Positions 16,264 through 23,769 of a DNA stretch of 25,834 nucleotides are shown piece after piece. Made by a program: the position numbers and the translations under genes. The notes below the pieces were generated by a model. The model made no database searches and was not told the DNA's origin. It saw only the letters and a list, made by a program, of their open reading frames with translations. The DNA lies in contig CAXFFS010000011.1 in NCBI GenBank assembly GCA_964002385.1, positions 1-25,834 on the forward strand. The letters are read 5' to 3'. The stretch's first letter is position 1; each line of letters starts with the position of its first letter. This DNA comes from AEGEAN-183 sp964002385 (lineage in GTDB: Bacteria > Pseudomonadota > Gammaproteobacteria > Magnimaribacterales > Magnimaribacteraceae).

Positions 16264-17270
16264 TGAAGAAAGCTACAAATATAGCCATAGTAGGAGCTAC
16301 AGGACTTGTGGGTAAAACTTTTATTGAATTACTTGAATCGGATCACTTTTTAGATTCAAAAATTCACTTAGTGGCAAGCAAAAAATCTAAAGGCCAGATA
16401 ATCTCCCTAAGGAATTCAAATCATGTTGTAAGTGCATTAGAAGATTTTGATTTTTCCAAGATGGACTTAGTATTTTTCTCAGCCGGGTCAGAAGTTGCTA
16501 AAGAATATGCACCTAAAGCAGTGAACAAAGGGTGCTTTGTAGTCGATAACTCTTCGTGTTTCAGAAAAGATAAAACTATTCCTTTAATAGTGCCCGAAGT
16601 TAATGGAGAAGCTTTAACAGATGATGCAGTCCCAGGCATAGTGGCTAATCCTAACTGCCAAACAATCCAAATGGTTGTTGCCTTGAAACCATTGCATGAC
16701 TTATTTATTATCAATAGGATTGATGTAACTACTTTTCAAGCAGTATCGGGTTCTGGAAAATTAGCTCAAGATGAATTACAAACCCAAGTTAGACAACAAT
16801 TAAAAGGTGAGAAACCTTCTTCACATATCTTCAACAAACAGATTGCTTTTAATGTGTTGCCTCATTGCGGTGAATTTGAGACAAATTCTTACACACAAGA
16901 AGAAATGAAGATGGTGTGGGAAACTCATAGAATTCTAGATGCAAACATTGAGGTGAGCGCGACGTGTGTGAGAGTTCCTGTAGTAAATGGACATTCAGAA
17001 TCTGTACATATTGAAACCCACGAACCGATAACTATTGATATGGCTAAACAGTGCTTGAGCGAAGCCAAAGGAGTAGAACTATTGAATGAAGAAGGTCCAG
17101 AAAGTTATGCAACTGCTGTAGAAGTGGATGGAACAGACTCTGTGTATGTTGGCAGGCTACGAAAGGATCTTTGGAATAAAAATAGGCTTAATCTTTGGGT
17201 AGTAGCAGACAACTTAAGGAAAGGGGCGGCATTAAATAGTATTCAGATTGCTGAGATACTTTTTACCTAG
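16263..17270 (+). CDS. asd: Aspartate-semialdehyde dehydrogenase
   Basis: Reduces aspartyl phosphate to aspartate semialdehyde, the branch point to lysine/diaminopimelate, threonine and methionine. At 335 residues it has an N-terminal Rossmann motif (IVGATGLVGKTF), the nucleophile Cys132 in NPNCQTIQM, and the base His244 in RVPVVNGHSES. The common NPNCST motif reads NPNCQT here, a mild change next to the nucleophile. It overlaps leuB by one base. The leuCDB-asd order followed by a fimV-position gene and truA is the Pseudomonas-type arrangement. Confidence 0.96.
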   Translation: MKKATNIAIVGATGLVGKTFIELLESDHFLDSKIHLVASKKSKGQIISLRNSNHVVSALEDFDFSKMDLVFFSAGSEVAKEYAPKAVNKGCFVVDNSSCFRKDKTIPLIVPEVNGEALTDDAVPGIVANPNCQTIQMVVALKPLHDLFIINRIDVTTFQAVSGSGKLAQDELQTQVRQQLKGEKPSSHIFNKQIAFNVLPHCGEFETNSYTQEEMKMVWETHRILDANIEVSATCVRVPVVNGHSESVHIETHEPITIDMAKQCLSEAKGVELLNEEGPESYATAVEVDGTDSVYVGRLRKDLWNKNRLNLWVVADNLRKGAALNSIQIAEILFT

Positions 17271-17275
17271 TTTCT

Positions 17276-17635
17276 ATGAACATTGATCAACTCATCGAAA
17301 AAATAGAAATGAGTTTTGAAAGTCTATTAGGGCTCTCCATTCATGGTTTATTGGGAATAATTGTAGGTCTAATTATTTTCTCTCTATTACTTTTTTTGAT
17401 TAAGTATGAAAGAAAAATTGACAGGAGCTTTAATTTTCAAGCAGATAATCTCAGTGAAGTCGGCAATCCTATTGAAGCAAATATAAATTTAGCTAGAAGC
17501 TTGATTGAGATGCAGGAAATTCAAAAAGCAAAAGATTGCTTAAATCAAGTTGAAGCAGAAAAAGATTTGACTGAAGAGCAAAGAAATAAAATTGAAATTC
17601 TCAAAGGTAGAATGAAAGAAAAAGAGGATGGCTAA
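17276..17635 (+). CDS. Short membrane protein with FimV C-terminal-like TPR segment (mini-FimV)
   Basis: A 119-residue protein in the exact place, between asd and truA, where Pseudomonas-type genomes carry fimV. A single hydrophobic segment spans about residues 24-43 and is followed by Lys/Arg-rich KYERKIDR, so the C-terminus is probably cytoplasmic. Residues about 64-95 (PIEANINLARSLIEMQEIQKAKDCL within it) resemble the TPR-like C-terminal domain of FimV, whose pattern is LDLARAY-I-MGD---A---L. The periplasmic LysM region and long acidic linker of full FimV are absent. The gene starts 5 bp after asd and overlaps truA by 8 bp, so it is in the operon and not a decaying remnant. Known FimV proteins act in polar assembly and type IV pilus function; whether this does is unknown. 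Homology is inferred from position plus a weak motif. Confidence 0.72.
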   Translation: MNIDQLIEKIEMSFESLLGLSIHGLLGIIVGLIIFSLLLFLIKYERKIDRSFNFQADNLSEVGNPIEANINLARSLIEMQEIQKAKDCLNQVEAEKDLTEEQRNKIEILKGRMKEKEDG

Positions 17636-18419
17636 ACAGATCTTCCGCATAGTTCTTGGAATTGAGTATGAAGGAACAGCCTACAGAGGATTCCAGAAAC
17701 AAAAGAACACAACAAAGACTATACAGGGTTGCTTAGACAAAGCCTTAAGCCAGATAGCTGACCAAAACATACTAACAGTCTGCAGTGGAAGAACAGATGC
17801 AGGTGTACATGCCTATTGTCAGATCATACATTTTGATACTGCTTCTATAAGAGAAATTAAATCTTGGATTGAGGGAGGTAATGCATTACTTCCAAAAGAC
17901 ATAAGAATTATCTGGGCAAAAGGAGTAAATAATGACTTTCATTCGAGGTTCTCAGCTATTTCAAGAACTTACAGGTATATTATTAGAAATTCATCCCTGC
18001 CTTCAGCTTTAGAAAGGAATAAAAATTTGTGGGTAAAAGAAAATTTAGATTTGTCAGCCATGAGAAGGGCCTCTTCTTATTTAATTGGCGAAAATGATTT
18101 TTCCTCTTTTAGATCTTCTTCTTGTCAATCGAAAACACCTTACAGAAATATACATTCGATAGAAGTTAAGAAAAAAGGAGACTTAATATCTATTGAGATA
18201 ACGGCAAACGCCTTTTTGTTAAATATGGTTCGGATAATAATAGGAACTCTTTTAGAAGTGGGCACCAAAAAGATTGTCCCCAAAAAAGTTAAACACATTT
18301 TAGAAGCTAAGGACAGAAGACTCGCTGGCAAAACTTCTTCTCCCAAGGGCCTGTACTTTGTTGGAACTAAATATCTAAAGAAATACAAAGTTCCTTCCAT
18401 TTTAAAACCTGTTGTCTAA
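17628..18419 (+). CDS. truA: tRNA pseudouridine(38-40) synthase
   Basis: Isomerises uridines 38-40 in the anticodon arm of many tRNAs. The 263-residue protein shows the N-terminal IEYEGTAYRGFQKQ block, the catalytic GRTDAGVHA with Asp57, a FHSRFSAISRTYRY block and the C-terminal NAFLLNMVRIIIGTLLEVG. The start overlaps the mini-FimV stop by 8 bp; a purine-rich AAGAGG abuts the ATG, which is closer than normal for a ribosome-binding site. The 48 bp after its stop are the largest gap inside the aroC-purF run. Confidence 0.96.
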   Translation: MAKQIFRIVLGIEYEGTAYRGFQKQKNTTKTIQGCLDKALSQIADQNILTVCSGRTDAGVHAYCQIIHFDTASIREIKSWIEGGNALLPKDIRIIWAKGVNNDFHSRFSAISRTYRYIIRNSSLPSALERNKNLWVKENLDLSAMRRASSYLIGENDFSSFRSSSCQSKTPYRNIHSIEVKKKGDLISIEITANAFLLNMVRIIIGTLLEVGTKKIVPKKVKHILEAKDRRLAGKTSSPKGLYFVGTKYLKKYKVPSILKPVV

Positions 18420-18467
18420 TAGTAACCTAAAAGATCAAATCTGATAGACTGCGCGACCTCAGGATAG

Positions 18468-19097
18468 ATGATGAATTTGTTTATAAAGATTTGTGGTATT
18501 ACTAATGCTAAAGACGCAGGTTTAGCTGTCTCTTTTGGAGCTAATGCATTAGGTTTTATGATGTATCGAAAGAGTTCCAGGTATATACCTAAACAGGAAG
18601 TAAAAGAGATACTAAAAGAGTTACCAGATGAAATTATTCCGGTTATGGTTTTTGTTGACCCCAGCACCGAATATGTAGACTCTTGCCTAAAAATTTCTTC
18701 TAAGATTATTCCTCAGTTTCACGGTAATGAAACCGCAGAATTCTGTTCATCTTTTAATAGAGATTTTATTAAAGCCATAAGGGTATTTAAAGAAGAAAAT
18801 CTTATTGCTGGTTTTGAAAAATATTCCAATTCTTGGATGCTTTTGTTAGATAGTTACACAAAAGATAAGTTTGGTGGAACAGGGAAGGTATTTGACTGGA
18901 GTTATCTAAAAGGGAAGGACTTCAATAAGGCTTATTTAATAGCAGGAGGCCTGAATCCCAATAATGTTGAACAGGTATTATCAGAAACCTCTTGTTCAGG
19001 ATTAGATGTAAGTTCAGGTGTAGAATCTTCACCAGGAAGTAAAGATTCAGTCAAAATGAAAAGATTTATTGAAGTCGCTAGGAATTTTCATGCCTAA
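18468..19097 (+). CDS. trpF: Phosphoribosylanthranilate isomerase
   Basis: Isomerises N-(5-phosphoribosyl)anthranilate to its ribulose form in tryptophan synthesis. It is a stand-alone 209-residue (beta/alpha)8 protein rather than the TrpC-TrpF fusion of E. coli. Motifs: KICGIT with catalytic Cys9, PQFHGNE, LLLDSY with Asp128, GGTGKVFDW, AGGLNPNNV and DVSSGVESSPGSKD. Two in-frame ATGs (18468 and 18471) are possible; AGGA at 18461-18464 lies six bases before the second, which is therefore slightly favoured, making 208 residues. It overlaps trpB by 8 bp when trpB starts at 19090. Confidence 0.96.
   Translation: MMNLFIKICGITNAKDAGLAVSFGANALGFMMYRKSSRYIPKQEVKEILKELPDEIIPVMVFVDPSTEYVDSCLKISSKIIPQFHGNETAEFCSSFNRDFIKAIRVFKEENLIAGFEKYSNSWMLLLDSYTKDKFGGTGKVFDWSYLKGKDFNKAYLIAGGLNPNNVEQVLSETSCSGLDVSSGVESSPGSKDSVKMKRFIEVARNFHA
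19080..19084 (+). promoter_or_regulatory. Ribosome-binding site that decides the trpB start
   Basis: AGGAA at 19080-19084 ends five bases before ATG 19090. This supports initiation at that ATG rather than at the in-frame TTG at 19069, which lies upstream of the AGGAA. The site is inside the trpF reading frame. Confidence 0.7.
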
Positions 19098-20295
19098 GAA
19101 GGACAAGAAAGTTCCTGATTCCCAAGGGCGTTTTGGGGCTTATGGCGGAGTGTATGTAGCTGAAACATTAGTCCCTGCATTAGAAGAACTTGCTCAACAG
19201 TATGAATTAATTAAAGAAAACAAAGAATTTAAGTCTGAAGTACAGAATGATCTGGAAAAATTTGTTGGAAGACCCTCTCCTTTATATTTTGCCAAACGCT
19301 GGTCCAAGCAGTTAGGAGGAGCAAAGATATATCTCAAAAGAGAAGACTTAAATCATACAGGCGCCCATAAAATAAATAATACCGTTGGACAAATACTTCT
19401 TGCCAAGCACATGGGAAAGACAAGAATAATTGCCGAAACTGGAGCTGGCCAACATGGCGTGGCTACAGCAACTGTGGCTGCGAGGCACGGCATGAAATGC
19501 GTTGTCTATATGGGTGAGAAGGATATAAAAAGACAATCCTTAAACGTTTATAGAATAAAAATTTTGGGTGCTGAAGTTATTTCAGTTAACTCAGGATCAA
19601 AAACTCTCAAAGATGCCATGAATGAAGCTATGAGAGACTGGGTGACCAATGTAGATGATACTTATTATATTATTGGAAGTGTTGCGGGTCCTCACCCTTA
19701 CCCCCAGATAGTTAGGGACTTCAATTCAGTAGTTGGGAAGGAAGTGTTGGTTCAAAGCAAGGAAGAAATAGGCAAGATGCCAGATCTTCTGGTAGCTTGC
19801 GTTGGTGGTGGTTCCAATGCAATGGGTCTCTTTTATCCCTTTTTAGAGATTTCTACTACAGATTTAGTGGGAGTAGAAGCTGGAGGTTTAGGCCTAGACA
19901 CGGGTAAACATGCAGCTCCTTTAAATGCCGGTAGTGAAGGAATACTTCATGGAATGAGGACTTACCTAATGCAAGATGATAAAGGTCAAATACAAGATAC
20001 CCATTCAATCTCTGCAGGTTTAGATTACCCTGGAGTTGGACCTGAACATGCCTGGTTAAAAGATATAGGCAGAGCTAATTACACCACAGCTAATGATCAA
20101 GAAGCGCTTGATGCTTTTAAAGAGTTAACACTAGTTGAAGGAATTATGCCCGCATTGGAAACAGCTCATGCTTTGGCGTATGTAAAGAAAAAAGCACCTT
20201 CCATGGATTCTGAACAAGTAATTGTTGTAAATATTTCTGGAAGGGGTGATAAAGATATAAACACAGTTGCCAATATCGAAGGCATTGAACTCTAA
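19090..20295 (+). CDS. trpB: Tryptophan synthase, beta subunit
   Basis: PLP-dependent condensation of indole with serine to tryptophan, in an alpha2beta2 complex with TrpA. The 401-residue protein (from ATG 19090) begins MPKKDKK and shows GRFGAYGGVYVAETL, GRPSPLYFA, the PLP Lys94 in HTGAHKINN, ETGAGQHGVATA, the PLP-phosphate loop VGGGSNAMG, and SAGLDYPGVGPEH. The frame stays open upstream to a TTG at 19069, but the AGGAA site supports the ATG. It overlaps trpF by 8 bp and trpA by one base (TAATG), as expected for stoichiometric subunits. Confidence 0.97.
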   Translation: MPKKDKKVPDSQGRFGAYGGVYVAETLVPALEELAQQYELIKENKEFKSEVQNDLEKFVGRPSPLYFAKRWSKQLGGAKIYLKREDLNHTGAHKINNTVGQILLAKHMGKTRIIAETGAGQHGVATATVAARHGMKCVVYMGEKDIKRQSLNVYRIKILGAEVISVNSGSKTLKDAMNEAMRDWVTNVDDTYYIIGSVAGPHPYPQIVRDFNSVVGKEVLVQSKEEIGKMPDLLVACVGGGSNAMGLFYPFLEISTTDLVGVEAGGLGLDTGKHAAPLNAGSEGILHGMRTYLMQDDKGQIQDTHSISAGLDYPGVGPEHAWLKDIGRANYTTANDQEALDAFKELTLVEGIMPALETAHALAYVKKKAPSMDSEQVIVVNISGRGDKDINTVANIEGIEL

Positions 20296-21086
20296 TGGGT
20301 AGAATTCAAGAGACCTTTTTACATTTAGAAAAGCTCAAAAAGAAAGCCTTGGTTGGCTATATTGTTTCTGGAGATCCCGATGTTCCAAGTACTTTTAACG
20401 CAATGCAATTAATGGTGAAAGGAGGGGTTCATGTAATAGAACTTGGGATCGCTTTTTCAGATCCAATGGCAGAAGGGCCTTCCATCCAACAAGGGCATGA
20501 AAGAGCCTTAAAGAACAAAATTTCATTACAAGACACTCTCAGTCTTGTAAAAAGTTTCCGAGAAGAAGATGATAAAACCCCAATTGTTTTAATGGGCTAC
20601 ATGAATACTTTTGAAGCCTTAGGAAGTAAAGTTTTTTCTTCCAAAGCAAAAGAAAATGGTGTGGATGGAATTCTAATAGTTGATATGCCTATTGAGGAAA
20701 GCGCTGAGTTTACTGAACAAACCAAAAAACATGACATTGATGTTATTAGGCTTGTAGCTCCTACCACCAGTGAATCCAGAATTAAGAAAATTTGTAACCA
20801 AGCCTCTGGATATGTTTACTACATATCTCTTAAAGGAATAACTGGTGCAAATTCTATAAACGCAGATGAAGTAGAGAGTAAAGTATTAAAATTAAAAGAA
20901 TTAACTGAATTACCTGTGGTCATTGGTTTTGGAATCAAAGACGGTTCAACTGCCTCTTCTGTAAAAGACCTAGCTGATGGAATAGTAGTAGGAAGTGCTT
21001 TAGTTGATATTATGGGAGGTAATAAAGAGGAGATAGAAAAGCATTTATCCATTAAAATTGATGACCTTTCTCAAGCACTAAATTAA
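20295..21086 (+). CDS. trpA: Tryptophan synthase, alpha subunit
   Basis: Cleaves indole-3-glycerol phosphate to indole, which is channelled to TrpB. The 263-residue TIM-barrel protein contains VGYIVSGDPD, the catalytic Glu49 in VIELGIAFSDP, VLMGYMN, LIVDMPIEE, YYISLKGITGA and VIGFGIKDG. The second catalytic acid, Asp60 in E. coli, is Glu60 here (SDPMAEGPSIQ). Glu is tolerated at this position in the family signature, so activity is expected. The adjacent Pro53 of E. coli is Ala53. No trpCDEG genes are in the window, so the trp pathway is split, as in many Proteobacteria. Confidence 0.97.
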   Translation: MGRIQETFLHLEKLKKKALVGYIVSGDPDVPSTFNAMQLMVKGGVHVIELGIAFSDPMAEGPSIQQGHERALKNKISLQDTLSLVKSFREEDDKTPIVLMGYMNTFEALGSKVFSSKAKENGVDGILIVDMPIEESAEFTEQTKKHDIDVIRLVAPTTSESRIKKICNQASGYVYYISLKGITGANSINADEVESKVLKLKELTELPVVIGFGIKDGSTASSVKDLADGIVVGSALVDIMGGNKEEIEKHLSIKIDDLSQALN

Positions 21087-21094
21087 ACTTAAAT

Positions 21095-21958
21095 ATGGCC
21101 AATTGGTTTGACAAAATCATTCCTTCTTTTATAAAGAAAGACACCTCAAGAAAATCTTCAGTGCCTGAAGGCTTGTGGCAAACTTGTTCAGCTTGTAACA
21201 CCATACTTTATGTACCTGATCTAGAGGCTAGTCTGTATGTTTGTCCCAAATGTGATCACCATATTAGGATTGGAGCAAGAAAGAGATTAGATTTATTTTT
21301 AGATTCTGAAAATCAAATAGAGATAGCATCGGATATAAGACCAACTGATTGGCTTAAATTTAAAGATACAAAACGCTATAAAGACAGACTTACAGAAGCA
21401 GAAGGGAGTAGCGAAGAAAAAGAAGCCATAGTTGTAAAACAAGGCTCACTGTTAAAACTTCCATTGGTTGCTGCAGCTTTTGAGTTTAGATTTATGGGCG
21501 GATCAATGGGGTCTGTGGTTGGTCAAAAATTTGTCGAGGGGGTTAACCATGCTTTGAAGAATCAACTTCCTTTCGTTTGCTTTTCTACAAGTGGTGGAGC
21601 CAGGATGCAAGAATCCTTGGTCTCTCTTTATCAGATGGCAAAGACAAGCGCTATTCTTCAAAAATTAAAAGAAAGAGGATTACCCTACATATCTATCATG
21701 ATTGATCCAATTTATGGTGGAGTTGCAGCCAGCTTGGCTATGCTAGGTGATATCAACATAGCCGAGCCGAAAGCATTAGTAGGATTTACTGGACCTCGTG
21801 TCATTGAACAAACTTTAAAAGTTCAGTTACCAGAAGGTTTCCAAAGAAGTGAATTTCTATTAGAGCATGGTGCTATAGATATGATAGTGCATCGAAAAGA
21901 TCTGCAATCAACTATAAACAGATTACTTTTTAATCTTTTGGATAATCCTTCGAATTAA
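21095..21958 (+). CDS. accD: Acetyl-CoA carboxylase, carboxyltransferase beta subunit
   Basis: With AccA transfers the carboxyl group from biotin to acetyl-CoA, making malonyl-CoA for fatty acid synthesis. The 287-residue protein has the N-terminal four-cysteine zinc ribbon (Cys31, Cys34, Cys50, Cys53 in WQTCSAC and VCPKCDHHIRI). A crotonase-fold domain follows with GGSMGSVVGQK, STSGGARMQE, YGGVAASLAMLGD and GFTGPRVIEQT. It lies 8 bp after trpA and overlaps folC by one base. Confidence 0.97.
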   Translation: MANWFDKIIPSFIKKDTSRKSSVPEGLWQTCSACNTILYVPDLEASLYVCPKCDHHIRIGARKRLDLFLDSENQIEIASDIRPTDWLKFKDTKRYKDRLTEAEGSSEEKEAIVVKQGSLLKLPLVAAAFEFRFMGGSMGSVVGQKFVEGVNHALKNQLPFVCFSTSGGARMQESLVSLYQMAKTSAILQKLKERGLPYISIMIDPIYGGVAASLAMLGDINIAEPKALVGFTGPRVIEQTLKVQLPEGFQRSEFLLEHGAIDMIVHRKDLQSTINRLLFNLLDNPSN

Positions 21959-23232
21959 TGATGAAAGAGAATTCATTAGAATTTTGGCTAGATTATATTC
22001 AGACCTTGGAGCCTGAGGAAATAGAGTTGGGACTGGAAAGAATAAAGCCTATATATGAAAATTTAATCAAATCTAAAATTTCTTCTAAAGTTATAGTTGT
22101 CGGAGGAACAAACGGAAAAGGGACAGCAGTTGAGTTTCTCAGTCGACTTTTAATGGCAAAAAATAAAACCGTTGGAACTTTCACCTCACCTCATTTGTTT
22201 CATTTTAATGAGAGGATAAAGATAAATGGTATGGCTGTTTCTGATGAGCTCATCATCAAAAGCTTCAAGCTAATTGAAGAAAGCAGAGGGTTGACGCATC
22301 TCACTTATTTTGATTTTTCTACCTTAGCATCCTTGATCATTTTCAATGAATTTAATGTTGATTTTATGGTATTAGAAATAGGGTTAGGTGGGAGATTGGA
22401 TCCAGTTAATGTTGTAGATTCAGATATTGCTATTTTGACAAATGTCGAATTAGATCACCAAGACTGGTTAGGAGTGGATCGAGAGTCTATTGGTAAGGAA
22501 AAGGCAGACATTTTTAAGTTTCAGAAGCCTGTCATCTTAGGACAACATAAAGTCCCGAGCAGTGTTCTTGAAAACTGTGCCAAAATGGAAAATCAAGTAT
22601 TCAGAGTCGGAGAAGAATTCAATTACCAGGTAGATGATGCGAGTAGACGATGGTCTTATAGTTTTGAAGGGGAAAAAAAAGTTTCTTTCTCAAACATTGA
22701 ATTAAATGGCTTTTCAGTGAGTAGTCTTTCCTGTGCCTTAACCGCTTTTTGTCTTTTGGAAGAAGAAGTCAATGTAGATATGGACTCTGCTCTTGATGCA
22801 TTAGATTTGAAAGGTAGATGCGAACTTATTGATAAAAGATTTCTTCTTGATGTCAGCCACAACGAATCATCTGCTAAATATTTAGCATCCTTCATACAAA
22901 GAAATTTTGATGACCAAATAGAGATAAATGCTGTTTTTGGAGTTATGGCGGATAAAGACGTTCACTCAATAATTGAACCCCTAATAAAGAGAATCAACAA
23001 ATGGTATGTAACTTCTCCTGATATAGAACGGTCTATGCCAGCTGAAGAACTAGGTGGATTAATAGCCTCTAAGAGAACCAACGACGAGGTGCAAACTATT
23101 AAAAGTGTAACAGGAGCCTGTCTTAAAGCTCAGGAAGATACTGGAGAAGGGGGTTTAGTTCTAATTTTTGGTTCTTTCTATACCGTCTCTGAAGCTTTCC
23201 CAGCCCTAAAGTTATTAAGATCAGTTGCTTAA
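21958..23232 (+). CDS. folC: Dihydrofolate synthase / folylpolyglutamate synthase
   Basis: Adds glutamate to dihydropteroate and to folates (Mur-ligase family). The 424-residue protein has the ATP-binding loop GGTNGKGT at residues 49-56. TFTSPHLFHFNERIKING, EIGLGGRLDPVNVV, ILTNVELDHQDWLG and the C-terminal DVSHNESS (commonly DVAHNP in the family) also match. Two adjacent ATGs (21958 and 21961) are possible, the first sharing a base with the accD stop. The accD-folC-cvpA-purF order is conserved in gammaproteobacteria, but the SPOR-domain gene (dedD) usually found after folC is absent. Confidence 0.95.
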   Translation: MMKENSLEFWLDYIQTLEPEEIELGLERIKPIYENLIKSKISSKVIVVGGTNGKGTAVEFLSRLLMAKNKTVGTFTSPHLFHFNERIKINGMAVSDELIIKSFKLIEESRGLTHLTYFDFSTLASLIIFNEFNVDFMVLEIGLGGRLDPVNVVDSDIAILTNVELDHQDWLGVDRESIGKEKADIFKFQKPVILGQHKVPSSVLENCAKMENQVFRVGEEFNYQVDDASRRWSYSFEGEKKVSFSNIELNGFSVSSLSCALTAFCLLEEEVNVDMDSALDALDLKGRCELIDKRFLLDVSHNESSAKYLASFIQRNFDDQIEINAVFGVMADKDVHSIIEPLIKRINKWYVTSPDIERSMPAEELGGLIASKRTNDEVQTIKSVTGACLKAQEDTGEGGLVLIFGSFYTVSEAFPALKLLRSVA

Positions 23233-23233
23233 C

Positions 23234-23755
23234 ATGCTTGCAATAGATTGGTTTTCTCTGGCAGCAATTGGAGCCTTGGGAATTACGGGGTTTTTTCATG
23301 GCTTTGCCAAAGAAATTTTTTCAACAGCGGCTTGGCTAATATCTATTATTGGAGCTTGGTATTTTGGGCCCTTCCTTTTTCCATATTTGGAACCTTATTT
23401 TAGTAATACACAGGTAAAGTCTATAGCGTCTTTTATAGCCCTTTTCTTGATTCTTTTTACTTTAATAAAACTATCTGGATCTATTGTTTCAAAGTTTCTT
23501 AGTGCAATAGGATTAAGCTTTTTAGATAAGGGCTTAGGTTTTATTTTTGGTGCTATTAAGGCTACAGCAATTTTAGTTACCGTTTTTATATTGGCCTCAG
23601 GTTTTTTAGAAAACCAAAGTTGGTGGAATGAATCTTTATCAAAGGAGTGGACACTCAGAATTGCTGAAGTAATGGAACCATTACTCAAAGATTGGAAAGC
23701 ACAAGCTGAGATTTTGTTAAATAAAGAGAAGGTAACTTTTCCTCCCTCGTTATAA
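23234..23755 (+). CDS. cvpA: CvpA family membrane protein
   Basis: An inner-membrane protein of the CvpA family, named for a role in colicin V production in E. coli and commonly next to purF; its molecular function is not settled. From ATG 23234 it has 173 residues with about four hydrophobic segments: residues about 6-20, 27-46, 60-85 and 100-120. GFAKEIFSTAAWLISIIGAWY and the FLDKGLGFIFGAIKA loop are typical. The frame is open to a TTG at 23225 inside folC, but the ATG one base after the folC stop is the more likely start. The C-terminal 50 residues are soluble. Only 14 bp separate it from purF. Confidence 0.9.
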   Translation: MLAIDWFSLAAIGALGITGFFHGFAKEIFSTAAWLISIIGAWYFGPFLFPYLEPYFSNTQVKSIASFIALFLILFTLIKLSGSIVSKFLSAIGLSFLDKGLGFIFGAIKATAILVTVFILASGFLENQSWWNESLSKEWTLRIAEVMEPLLKDWKAQAEILLNKEKVTFPPSL

Positions 23756-23769
23756 ACTAGTTTACCCTG

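Noticed and set aside
18420..18467. Trp attenuator or leader peptide before trpF
   Set aside because: The 48 bp spacer contains no run of Trp codons, no short ORF and no alternative hairpins that I can see.
19069..19089. Upstream extension of trpB from an in-frame TTG
   Set aside because: The TTG lies upstream of the good AGGAA site at 19080-19084; the ATG at 19090 is correctly spaced from it and gives a normal TrpB N-terminus.
23225..23233. Upstream extension of cvpA from a TTG inside folC
   Set aside because: It adds only three residues and uses a rarer start; ATG 23234 directly follows the folC stop.
23234..23755. CvpA as evidence for a bacteriocin system
   Set aside because: CvpA next to purF is a widespread housekeeping arrangement; no colicin, immunity or export genes are nearby.
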